NCBI GenBank assembly: GCA_025354065.1
Contig: JANXNM010000073.1
Coordinates: 1-8,269, forward strand
Source of the DNA: Synechococcales cyanobacterium 340R_concoct_173_sub
GTDB taxonomy: Bacteria; Cyanobacteriota; Cyanobacteriia; Leptolyngbyales; Leptolyngbyaceae
Direction of reading: 5' to 3'
DNA: 8,269 bases
This document shows positions 1-5,589 of the stretch, piece by piece. The notes under the pieces are model-generated. The model saw only the letters and a program-made list of their open reading frames with translations, ran no database searches and was not told the DNA's origin. Position numbers and translations under genes: made by a program. Numbering within the stretch: the stretch's first letter is position 1; every line of letters starts with the position of its first letter.

Positions 1-123
1 GGTCATGATTCCCAATTGCTCACCGTCAACACCCACAACCCGAACTTTCGGGAAGCGAATACGTTCGTTGATCATGGGGAGATCGCGATTAAATCGTCTG
101 GGTTCTCTTTCCGACACGGGCAC
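1..123 (-). CDS. infC: Translation initiation factor IF-3, N-terminal part (cut by window edge)
   Basis: IF-3 binds the 30S subunit, keeps it apart from 50S and checks the start codon and initiator tRNA. Only the first 41 codons are here; the gene runs off the left edge. Translating the minus strand from GTG at 123-121 gives a short basic lead-in, then [19 protein letters not shown] (residues 12-30) and DGEQLGIMT (33-41). The pattern [13 protein letters not shown] followed by D-G-x-Q-L-G-I-M is the classic IF-3 N-terminal domain signature. No ATG lies upstream in frame before the TAG stop at about 24 codons further up. GTG at 123 (start MPVSERE...) fits cyanobacterial IF-3 proteins, which commonly begin M-P/A-V; GTG at 117 is an alternative. 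No Shine-Dalgarno sequence is visible. It is divergent from the hydrolase gene at 282. Confidence 0.93.
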   Translation of the reverse strand, partial: MPVSEREPRRFNRDLPMINERIRFPKVRVVGVDGEQLGIMT

Positions 124-161
124 CGTTTTGTGAATTGGACAATTGTGAATAGAATTCGACC

Positions 162-177
162 GAACTAAAACTAGTTC
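162..177. repeat. 6-bp inverted repeat in the infC leader
   Basis: GAACTA and TAGTTC are perfect inverted copies separated by AAAC, 39 bp upstream of the infC GTG. The site could form a small hairpin in the infC mRNA or serve as a protein site. A weak minus-strand -10 (TAATAT, plus positions 192-197) lies just beyond it, so the repeat would be in the transcribed leader. The arms are short and chance is possible. Confidence 0.35.
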
Positions 178-263
178 AGCCTGTGTTCTCTATATTACTC
201 AATTCCTGGGTCTAGGTGTAAAAATAAAGTTATAAGAATTGTAGAATTTTTCACCTTGGTTAC

Positions 264-272
264 AGGGAGGAG
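264..272 (+). promoter_or_regulatory. Shine-Dalgarno site fixing the GTG start of the hydrolase
   Basis: AGGGAGGAG is the only strong ribosome-binding sequence in this gap. It ends 9 nt before GTG 282 (11 nt after the GGAGG core). No ATG, GTG or TTG occurs in that frame between the upstream TAA at 219 and 282, so the GTG is the first usable start. Confidence 0.6.
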
Positions 273-281
273 CAAGACACC

Positions 282-1181
282 GTGCATCGAGAGTGGATTT
301 GGCGAGGGCATCGCGTCCGATATACCTTCACAGCGGCAGCTTCGTCACTATCCCCGTCGTCGCTGGATTCGTTACTCGATGCCCCTTTGCTGCTTATTCA
401 TGGATTTGGGGCATCGGTGCGGCATTGGCGATCGAATGTTGGTCCGTTGAGTGTTGGTCGATCGGTCTATGCGATCGATCTGTTGGGGTTTGGCGGATCG
501 GATAAAGACAGCACGGTGTATGGGACAGCGTTGTGGGTAGAGCAATTGTTTTATTTCGTCACACAGGTGATTGGGCGCAATGTGGTGGTGGTTGGGAATT
601 CTCTGGGTTCTGTGGTGGGCCTGGGTTTGGCTGCGAAACATCCCGATGTGGTGACGGCGATCGCTTGGTTGAATTTACCGGATTTTTCGGCGGTGTCTTT
701 TCCGTCTCCTATCAAGGTATTCACCCAGCCGATTGGAGCGTTGGTGAAACGAGTGATTACCTGGCCTCCAATTTTTGTGCCATTTTTTCGCTGGATCCGT
801 CAGCCTGCTGTGATTAAAAAGTGGGTCAAGGGCGCGTATGTGGATGAAACTAGACTAGATGCGGAACTGATTGAGATTTTGTCGGCTCCGGCATTCGATC
901 GTAATGCAGCCCGTGCATTAGCAACCATGGTCCTGAGTCAGCGGGAATTACCGCCAGATTATACGGCGAGGTCCGCGTTGCCAAAGATGACTTTGCCGAT
1001 GCTATTAATTTGGGGCGGCAAGGATCAGTTTGTGCCGCCCAGTATTGCTCAGAAGATTGTGGAGTTTAATCCGGCGGTCCAATTGGTTTCCTTACCTGAG
1101 GTTGGCCATTGTCCTCATGATGAGGTGCCGGATCAAATCAATCAGATTTTGCTAAGTTGGCTGGCTGAATTGTCAGAGTAA
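282..1181 (+). CDS. Alpha/beta hydrolase, pheophytinase / chlorophyll dephytylase-like
   Basis: A 299-residue alpha/beta-fold hydrolase with a complete catalytic set. HGFGAS (residues 40-45) is the oxyanion-hole loop, and GNSLGS (105-110) is the nucleophile elbow with Ser107. Asp248 in GGKDQFVP and His276 in GHCPHDE complete the triad. No signal peptide is seen; a cap region at about 135-235 is rich in aromatic and proline residues and could bind a hydrophobic substrate. The segments VYAIDLLGFGGSDK (62-75) and LWVEQLFYFVTQVIG (84-98), followed by GNSLG, resemble plant pheophytinase and CLD1 chlorophyll dephytylase. Removal of phytol from chlorophyll pigments is therefore a possible role, but this is inferred from motif likeness only; many cyanobacterial paralogues have unknown substrates. 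The start is GTG with the Shine-Dalgarno site at 264-272. It converges on bioB with 20 bp between stops and no clear terminator. Confidence 0.9.
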   Translation: MHREWIWRGHRVRYTFTAAASSLSPSSLDSLLDAPLLLIHGFGASVRHWRSNVGPLSVGRSVYAIDLLGFGGSDKDSTVYGTALWVEQLFYFVTQVIGRNVVVVGNSLGSVVGLGLAAKHPDVVTAIAWLNLPDFSAVSFPSPIKVFTQPIGALVKRVITWPPIFVPFFRWIRQPAVIKKWVKGAYVDETRLDAELIEILSAPAFDRNAARALATMVLSQRELPPDYTARSALPKMTLPMLLIWGGKDQFVPPSIAQKIVEFNPAVQLVSLPEVGHCPHDEVPDQINQILLSWLAELSE

Positions 1182-1201
1182 CTAGGGAATTTCCAACCCG
1201 A

Positions 1202-2203
1202 TTAATTAGTCTTTGCGACCATTCCCAAACGTTGCAACAATTTCCCGTCATGATCGCGACTTGGATTGGGAGCCGTCAACAGCACAGGTCCAGTAAAAAT
1301 CGAATTCGCGCCCGCTACAAAACACATCGCTTGTAATTCATCACTCATGGCCGATCGTCCCGCCGTCAGACGCACGATCGCGGTCGGAAACAAAATTCGG
1401 GTGGTGGCAATCATTCTCACCATATCGATCGGGTCGATGGGCGGTGCATTTTCTAGGGGCGTTCCTGCGATTGGGATTAGGGAATTAATCGGAATTGATT
1501 CAGGAACCGGATCCAATTTCAATAATGCTTCGAGAAATTCAAGCCGATCGGTTTGCGATTCGCCCATGCCAACAATGCCGCCACAGCACACCGAAATCCC
1601 TACATCGCTGACGGCTTTAATAGTATCGAGCCGATCTTGGTAGGTGCGGCTGGTGATGACTTTTTCGTAGTAAGTGGGGGACGTGTCCAGATTGTGATTG
1701 TAAGCCGTCAATCCCGCTTCTTTGAGCTGTTGGGCTTGGTGTGGTTTCAGCATTCCCAGGGTGCAGCAAACTTCCATGTCCAGCGCCGCCACGTCTCGGA
1801 CCATCTCCAAAACCCGATCGAATTGTGGCCCGTCCTTCACTTCTCGCCATGCGGCCCCCATACAAAACCGCGTGGATCCGGATACTTTGGCAGCTTGGGC
1901 TTCCTTTAAAACCGCTGCTGATTGCATTAACGGTTCGGGAGCGAGACCTGAACTGTTGTGGACACTTTGAGAACAGTAGCCGCAGTCCTCAGGACAAGCT
2001 CCACTTTTGATGTTGCCAAGGGTGCAAAGCTGGATAGCACGCGAGTCGTGGTGTTCACGGTGAATCCGTTGCGCTTCAAACATTAGGTCTGGCAGCGGTT
2101 GGCTATAGATCTGATGGATCCGATCGAGGGTCGTAGCATCAATCGGCATATCGATCGTACTACTAGTAATAATAATAGGGCTGCTGGCGGTAGCGACTGT
2201 CAT
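1202..2203 (-). CDS. bioB: Biotin synthase
   Basis: A radical SAM enzyme that inserts sulfur into dethiobiotin, the last step of biotin synthesis. The 333-residue protein holds the SAM cluster motif CPEDCGYC (Cys70, Cys74, Cys77). The ligands of the auxiliary [2Fe-2S] cluster are also present by comparison with E. coli BioB: Cys114 (RFCMG), Cys146 (EVCCTLG), Cys206 (SVCCGGIVGMGE) and Arg278 (VRLTAGR). YNHNLDTS (168-175) carries the conserved Asn and Asp of the active site. Two positions have an extra Cys next to the ligand (147 and 207). The first 18 residues are a Thr/Ser/Ile-rich extension before Met19, which is an alternative start; neither start has a clear Shine-Dalgarno site. It is divergent from bioY, the biotin uptake gene, and probably shares regulation with it through the repeats at 2281-2306. 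Confidence 0.97.
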   Translation of the reverse strand: MTVATASSPIIITSSTIDMPIDATTLDRIHQIYSQPLPDLMFEAQRIHREHHDSRAIQLCTLGNIKSGACPEDCGYCSQSVHNSSGLAPEPLMQSAAVLKEAQAAKVSGSTRFCMGAAWREVKDGPQFDRVLEMVRDVAALDMEVCCTLGMLKPHQAQQLKEAGLTAYNHNLDTSPTYYEKVITSRTYQDRLDTIKAVSDVGISVCCGGIVGMGESQTDRLEFLEALLKLDPVPESIPINSLIPIAGTPLENAPPIDPIDMVRMIATTRILFPTAIVRLTAGRSAMSDELQAMCFVAGANSIFTGPVLLTAPNPSRDHDGKLLQRLGMVAKTN

Positions 2204-2249
2204 AGGTCAAAGGCGGCGCGAGTTATTTCAAAAAAGCGTAGCAGGTCAA

Positions 2250-2260
2250 GGTTCAGAACC
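2250..2260. repeat. Short palindrome in the bioB leader
   Basis: GGTTC-A-GAACC is a perfect 11-bp palindrome, 47 bp upstream of the bioB ATG and roughly 10-20 nt inside the transcript if the -10 box at 2274-2279 is used. It may be an operator site or a small hairpin; nothing in the sequence decides between these. Confidence 0.35.
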
Positions 2261-2273
2261 GTCTCTTCAAAAC

Positions 2274-2304
2274 ATTGTATTTACCTGGCAAATTTACCTA
2301 GCAA
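2274..2304 (-). promoter_or_regulatory. Candidate bioB promoter
   Basis: On the minus strand TACAAT (2279-2274, five of six matches to TATAAT) is a good -10 box. TTGCTA (2304-2299, four of six matches to TTGACA) is a possible -35 at a long 19-bp spacing. Transcription would start near 2268, leaving a leader of about 64 nt. The 13-bp tandem repeat fills the space between the two boxes, which is where a repressor would act. Confidence 0.4.
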
Positions 2305-2306
2305 AT
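2281..2306. repeat. Tandem 13-bp direct repeat between bioB and bioY, candidate operator
   Basis: TTACCTGGCAAAT (2281-2293) is followed directly by TTACCTAGCAAAT (2294-2306), identical at 12 of 13 positions. A degenerate third unit (2307-2319) matches at about 8 of 13. Each junction also gives an imperfect palindrome around AAATTT (2287-2298 and 2300-2311). The array abuts the bioB -10 box and lies upstream of bioY, so a regulator bound here could control both. It does not match the BirA inverted-repeat operator or the BioR box as I know them. Confidence 0.6.
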
Positions 2307-2343
2307 TTCCTACCAACATTACGCATCATTTGGCAGATCAGCG

Positions 2344-2349
2344 TATAAC
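2344..2349 (+). promoter_or_regulatory. Possible -10 box for bioY
   Basis: TATAAC matches the -10 consensus at five of six positions and lies 20 bp before the bioY GTG. No convincing -35 is found at 16-18 bp; TTACGC at 2319-2324 is weak and 19 bp away. If used, the leader would be only about 14 nt, and the promoter may depend on an activator. Confidence 0.25.
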
Positions 2350-2369
2350 TTAATGGGGATTATGCTTGC

Positions 2370-2969
2370 GTGTGGTTGAGGCGTGTGATTACTTTGACGG
2401 AGCTATTATGGGCATTTATTGGGTTATTGCTGACGATCGGCGGTAATTTTTTTCATGCATCCATTGTGGATATGCCCTGGTCTTGGACTTCTCAAGCCGT
2501 TCCTTCTCACTTTATAGGTGTGAATTATCAGATTGGCGCGGTGTTGTTTGTGGGCTGTATGGGCGGACGGAATGCGGGGGTGATTTCCCAGATGGCTTAT
2601 TTGCTGTTGGGGTTGGCGGGGTTCCCATTTTTTGTGCAGGGTGGCGGTTTAGGCTATGTGCAGCAGCCGATGTTTGGATATTTGCTGGGTTTTTTGCCGG
2701 GGGCTTGGTTATGTGGCTATTTAGCATTCCGATCGAAAGCGCGTTTAGAATGGTTGGCCGTTTGTGCGATCAGTGGGTTGGCGGTGATTCATGCGATCGG
2801 GGCGAGCTATTTAGGGGCGACCTATTTGCTTAATATTGCAGATGGTAGCAAGATGACCTTGAATATGGCATTGACGATTTACTCCGTGAGTTTGTTGCCA
2901 GGACAGTTAGCGGTAGTTTGTGCGGTGTCGGTGTTGGCATTTATAATGCGAAAAATGCTGTTTTATTGA
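2370..2969 (+). CDS. bioY: Biotin transporter BioY (ECF substrate-binding S component)
   Basis: BioY is the membrane protein that captures biotin for an energy-coupling factor transporter; some BioY proteins work alone. The 199-residue protein is almost entirely hydrophobic, with about six membrane segments (roughly 10-30, 50-65, 72-90, 102-120, 127-153 and 168-192). The BioY signature GGxGYxxxPxxGYLxGF is present as GGGLGYVQQPMFGYLLGF (91-108). The length fits the family. The start is GTG 2370: the frame has a TAA at 2346-2348 and no other start between, and the Shine-Dalgarno match is poor. No AT (ATPase or EcfT) genes are nearby, so a shared ECF module encoded elsewhere or solo function would be needed. 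Divergent bioB makes a link to biotin supply secure. lspA follows after 31 bp without a terminator, so the two are probably co-transcribed. Confidence 0.93.
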   Translation: MWLRRVITLTELLWAFIGLLLTIGGNFFHASIVDMPWSWTSQAVPSHFIGVNYQIGAVLFVGCMGGRNAGVISQMAYLLLGLAGFPFFVQGGGLGYVQQPMFGYLLGFLPGAWLCGYLAFRSKARLEWLAVCAISGLAVIHAIGASYLGATYLLNIADGSKMTLNMALTIYSVSLLPGQLAVVCAVSVLAFIMRKMLFY

Positions 2970-3000
2970 TTTTTGTTTTATTAATTGAGAATGTTGAATT

Positions 3001-3486
3001 GTGAAACGATGGAGTGGGTTTGTGAAGAATACTTTAGGGATTAGAAATCGTGGGTTTTGGATTGCAGCGAGTGCGGGGTTGATTCTCGATCGGGTGACGA
3101 AACTTTGGATATTGCAAACATTTACATTGCAGCAATCGATTCCGGTGATTTCGGGGGTATTGAATTGGACTTATGTTGTGAATACTGGGGCTGCATTTAG
3201 TATTTTTAGTGGTGCGGTTTGGTTGCGATGGTTGTCGTTAATTGTGAGTTTAGGCTTGGCGATCGGGGCGATTTGGGGTCCGAGATTTACCCGGTGGGAA
3301 CAGGTGGGCTACGGATTGATTTTGAGTGGGGCGTTTGGTAATGGTATCGATCGGTTTGCCTTTGGTCATGTAATTGATTTTATTGATGTAAAGCTGATCA
3401 ATTTTGCAATTTTCAATATAGCTGATGTGTTTATTAATATTGGAATTGTTTGTTTATTAATTGCAACATTTAAGCGATCGGACTAA
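3001..3486 (+). CDS. lspA: Lipoprotein signal peptidase (signal peptidase II)
   Basis: An aspartic protease in the membrane that cuts the signal peptide from prolipoproteins after lipid attachment to the conserved Cys. The protein is up to 161 residues with four membrane segments (about 19-38, 75-93, 101-116 and 133-156). Family motifs are in order: LDRVTK (29-34), NTGAAFS (61-67), GNGIDR (113-118), HVIDFIDV (123-130) and FNIADVFINIG (138-148). Asp126 and Asp142 correspond to the catalytic pair. The frame is closed upstream by TGA at 2995-2997, so GTG 3001 is the longest possible start. GTG 3022 has a better site, GGAG at 3011-3014 with 7-nt spacing, and gives 154 residues, nearer to cyanobacterial relatives; I consider it at least as likely. 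It lies downstream of bioY in a likely operon. The last codons fall inside an inverted repeat (3468-3514). Confidence 0.95.
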   Translation: MKRWSGFVKNTLGIRNRGFWIAASAGLILDRVTKLWILQTFTLQQSIPVISGVLNWTYVVNTGAAFSIFSGAVWLRWLSLIVSLGLAIGAIWGPRFTRWEQVGYGLILSGAFGNGIDRFAFGHVIDFIDVKLINFAIFNIADVFINIGIVCLLIATFKRSD

Positions 3487-3514
3487 TGTAATTAAATCAA
3501 TCGATCGCTTAAAT
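3468..3514. terminator. 13-bp inverted repeat at the lspA/phoH convergence, likely two-way terminator
   Basis: ATTTAAGCGATCG (3468-3480) and CGATCGCTTAAAT (3502-3514) are perfect inverted copies with a 21-nt loop. The left arm overlaps the last codons of lspA, whose TAA is in the loop; the right arm lies 18 bp past the minus-strand PhoH gene stop. The hairpin would have an A/U base and a CGATCG core, the HIP1 hexamer. The T-tract is weak on both sides, so termination is inferred from position and symmetry. Confidence 0.55.
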
Positions 3515-3532
3515 ATCATTTAATTTAGTCTA

Positions 3533-4864
3533 TTAGAGAACTTTAGTTGCCCGTTCAGCTAGGGGCGATCGTTCTCCTCTAGACAGAGTGATGTGGGCGG
3601 CGATCGATTCATGTTTGAACCGTTCAACAGCGTAGGTTAATCCGTTGCTAGAGGCATCTACATAAGGATTATCAATTTGTTCCGGATCGCCCGTTAGAAT
3701 AATTTTTGTCCCTTCGCCTGCCCGCGTCAGAATTGTCTTAACTTCATGAGGCGTTAGGTTCTGAGCTTCATCTACGACAAAGAACTGTTGGGGTAATGTT
3801 CGGCCCCGAATGTAGGTCAGGGGTTCAATTTGTAATAGACCATGTTCAATCAGTTCCTCGTGGCCCCGTCGCCAATGCAGTGGTTTATTGCGAGAATCTG
3901 TGGTGCCAAAAATCAAATCAAAATTGTCGTATAACGGCTGCATCCAAGGCGTAAGTTTGTCGTTTAGATCGCCAGGGAGATAGCCGAGATCTTTGCCCAT
4001 CGGAATTACGGGTCGCGAGATCAAAAGCCGACTGTAAAGATGCTCGTCGGCCACTTTTTGTAAGCCCGCTGCGATCGCTAACAAGGTCTTTCCGGTGCCC
4101 GCTTTACCCACAAGGGTGACCAATTGAATGTCATCGCGCAGTAACAAATCTAGGGCAAATTGTTGTTCTCGGTTGCGCGGTTGAATTCGCGAAACTCCGC
4201 CATAAGGGAGTTTGGTGAGAGGGATTATTTTCCCGCTGGCTTCGACAATACCCAGGGCAGTGTGGCTGGGATTTGATTGATTAATTAAGGTAATAGCTTC
4301 ATTAGGTAGCAATGCATACTGGTTTAAATCTAGTTCTGTAGCGCCTGTTTTAAATAACCGATCGATCGCCTCTGCTTCAACTAAAATTTCAGCCGTGCCC
4401 GTATATAAATCCGAAAAATCAACTTTATCGGTTTCGTAATCTTCTGCATCCAAACCTAACGCATCCGCTTTGATTCGCAAGTTGGTGTCTTTGCTGACCA
4501 TCACCACTTTGCAATCGCAGCGACGCTGTAGCTCTAGTGCCACAGCCAAAATCGCATTGTCACCGTAATCACGATCGAGTTCTGCAGGCAATTCTTTTAG
4601 GGTTTCCCGATGACAAAGTACAACCCGGATCGTGCCACCGTGCGGTAAGTCTACGCCATCGGTTAAGCGCGTCATTTGACGCAGTTGATCCAAGGTTCGG
4701 GACACTTGACGAGCATTACGTCCGGTCATTTCGGGTTGTTTTTTAAACCGATCGAGTTCTTCAATCACAGTAATAGGTAAGATCACATCCTGACCTTCAA
4801 ACTTCATCATTGCAGCGGGGTCATGAAGCAGGACGTTGGTATCTAGAACGAACGATTTACGCAT
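3533..4864 (-). CDS. phoH: PIN domain-PhoH ATPase fusion (PhoH2/YlaK type)
   Basis: A 443-residue fusion of an N-terminal PIN nuclease domain and a C-terminal PhoH ATPase domain. PIN domain (about 3-150): VLDTNVLL with Asp8, EELD (35-38), GDNAILA with Asp102 and SKDTNLR with Asp126 supply the acidic metal-binding cluster. PhoH domain (about 225-443): Walker A GKAGTGKT (253-260), Walker B FFVVDEAQN (361-369, Asp365 and Glu366) and TGDPEQID (391-398). Characterised mycobacterial PhoH2 proteins act as RNA helicase and ribonuclease; RNA processing or decay in the cytoplasm is likely here by family only. All key residues are intact. Start ATG 4864 has no evident Shine-Dalgarno site. The gene stands alone, convergent with lspA and divergent from the unknown pair at 5024. 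No antitoxin-like small gene precedes it on its own strand within the 159-bp gap. Confidence 0.94.
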   Translation of the reverse strand: MRKSFVLDTNVLLHDPAAMMKFEGQDVILPITVIEELDRFKKQPEMTGRNARQVSRTLDQLRQMTRLTDGVDLPHGGTIRVVLCHRETLKELPAELDRDYGDNAILAVALELQRRCDCKVVMVSKDTNLRIKADALGLDAEDYETDKVDFSDLYTGTAEILVEAEAIDRLFKTGATELDLNQYALLPNEAITLINQSNPSHTALGIVEASGKIIPLTKLPYGGVSRIQPRNREQQFALDLLLRDDIQLVTLVGKAGTGKTLLAIAAGLQKVADEHLYSRLLISRPVIPMGKDLGYLPGDLNDKLTPWMQPLYDNFDLIFGTTDSRNKPLHWRRGHEELIEHGLLQIEPLTYIRGRTLPQQFFVVDEAQNLTPHEVKTILTRAGEGTKIILTGDPEQIDNPYVDASSNGLTYAVERFKHESIAAHITLSRGERSPLAERATKVL

Positions 4865-4938
4865 AGATTAAGGGCCATATTATGAAAGCTATATCAGAGC
4901 ATAGAACATCGTCATTATTTCAGGACTATGTGGGTATC

Positions 4939-4944
4939 ATTATA
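4939..4944 (-). promoter_or_regulatory. Candidate -10 box for the PIN-PhoH gene
   Basis: The minus strand reads TATAAT, a perfect -10 match, 75 bp upstream of the ATG. The -35 at 17-bp spacing (TACCCA) matches only three of six. On the plus strand the same place reads TATACT (4941-4946), a possible -10 for the divergent gene at 5024, so the two promoters may overlap and compete. Confidence 0.35.
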
Positions 4945-4984
4945 CTGACCATTTTGATGGGTGGGTACGATCGACGTTCCTCAT

Positions 4985-5000
4985 CTCTAGTATTCTAGAG
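4985..5000. repeat. Palindrome upstream of the 5024 gene
   Basis: CTCTAG and CTAGAG are perfect inverted copies around TATT, ending 23 bp before the ATG at 5024. With a plus-strand start near 4953 it would lie in the 5' leader; it could be a regulator site or a small hairpin near the ribosome-binding region. No good Shine-Dalgarno site lies between it and the ATG. Confidence 0.4.
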
Positions 5001-5023
5001 GATGTTTCTTCTAGCCCCGAATT

Positions 5024-5587
5024 ATGAACCCGAATGAGATTCCGAATCTATTGGCGAATATGTTTGGAGATTCCGTCAAGACCTTGGCTCCGGGTTCGTA
5101 TCAAATTGAACAGGAAGGTTTTCGATTATTGGTGCTGTTGTCAGATGATCAGGATTGGCTGAGGATGCTGGTGCCGATCGGTCCAATTAGTGATGCGATG
5201 GCATTCTTAGAGGAGTTTCTAGAAGCAAATTTTGACGAGACCCAAGAAGCGCGCTATGCCGTACATCAGGGCTTGTTGTGGTCGGTGTTTCATCATGGCT
5301 GTGAGGGCTTAACGACGGAGGATTGCACGATGGCGGTCCAGAGATTAGTGGCTATTTTTAAGCAGGGTTTGGACGGTGTGTTTAATCGTCATATTGAAAA
5401 GCAAATTCGCCAAATCATTAAAGCAGCGAAACTTCAGGGCCAGTCTTTAGAGGCGACGATGCAAACGCTAGAACGATTTTATTCTGAAGGGGTAATGGGA
5501 GATTTGGATTCAGATAGTGCGTCGCAAATGGGCACGGTTGAAGCATGGCGGTATCAACTTAAGCGGCTTTGGGATGAGGCAGAGTAG
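5024..5587 (+). CDS. Conserved-type protein of unknown function, CesT/YbjN-like pattern
   Basis: I do not recognise this 187-residue protein as a named family. It is acidic, soluble, and has no signal peptide or membrane segment. Residues 1-112 show a strand/helix pattern: a GSYQIEQEGFRLLVLL strand pair (24-39), WLRMLVPIG (45-53), FLEEFLEANF (61-70), a run ending in GLLWSVFHH (83-91), then a helix TTEDCTMAVQRLVAIF (97-112). This order, especially the L-E-A-N-F motif, is like type III secretion chaperone (CesT) and YbjN folds, which bind partner proteins; that is inference from pattern. Residues 113-187 look mostly helical and charged. ATG 5024 is the first start after the in-frame TAG at 5012. 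The DUF1818 gene follows 2 bp after the stop, so the two are translationally coupled and may act together. Confidence 0.82.
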   Translation: MNPNEIPNLLANMFGDSVKTLAPGSYQIEQEGFRLLVLLSDDQDWLRMLVPIGPISDAMAFLEEFLEANFDETQEARYAVHQGLLWSVFHHGCEGLTTEDCTMAVQRLVAIFKQGLDGVFNRHIEKQIRQIIKAAKLQGQSLEATMQTLERFYSEGVMGDLDSDSASQMGTVEAWRYQLKRLWDEAE

Positions 5588-5589
5588 GG

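Noticed and set aside
372..641. 89-codon minus-strand ORF inside the hydrolase gene
   Set aside because: Antisense shadow of a clearly coding frame; composition rich in His, Arg, Ser and no recognisable motif.
1553..1909. 118-codon plus-strand ORF inside bioB
   Set aside because: Antisense to the conserved bioB frame; no family resemblance.
2099..2353. 84-codon plus-strand ORF across the bioB start and the intergenic region
   Set aside because: It overlaps the bioB coding start in antisense and the repeats; low-complexity Arg/Ser content and no ribosome-binding site.
2204..2369. Riboswitch controlling bioY or bioB
   Set aside because: The bioY leader is too short and no known riboswitch core is visible; no biotin riboswitch is established to my knowledge.
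2353..2379. 8-codon upstream ORF (ATG 2353) overlapping the bioY GTG, or a frameshifted bioY start
   Set aside because: No Shine-Dalgarno site; the bioY frame from GTG 2370 already has a normal N-terminus.
4865..5023. Antitoxin gene paired with PIN-PhoH, as in some toxin-antitoxin systems
   Set aside because: The 159-bp upstream gap contains no minus-strand ORF of useful length; the neighbour is divergent and far larger than a typical antitoxin.
5002..5037. 11-codon ORF overlapping the start of the 5024 gene as a leader peptide
   Set aside because: Purine-rich sequence lies directly against the ATG with no spacing; no attenuator structure is apparent.
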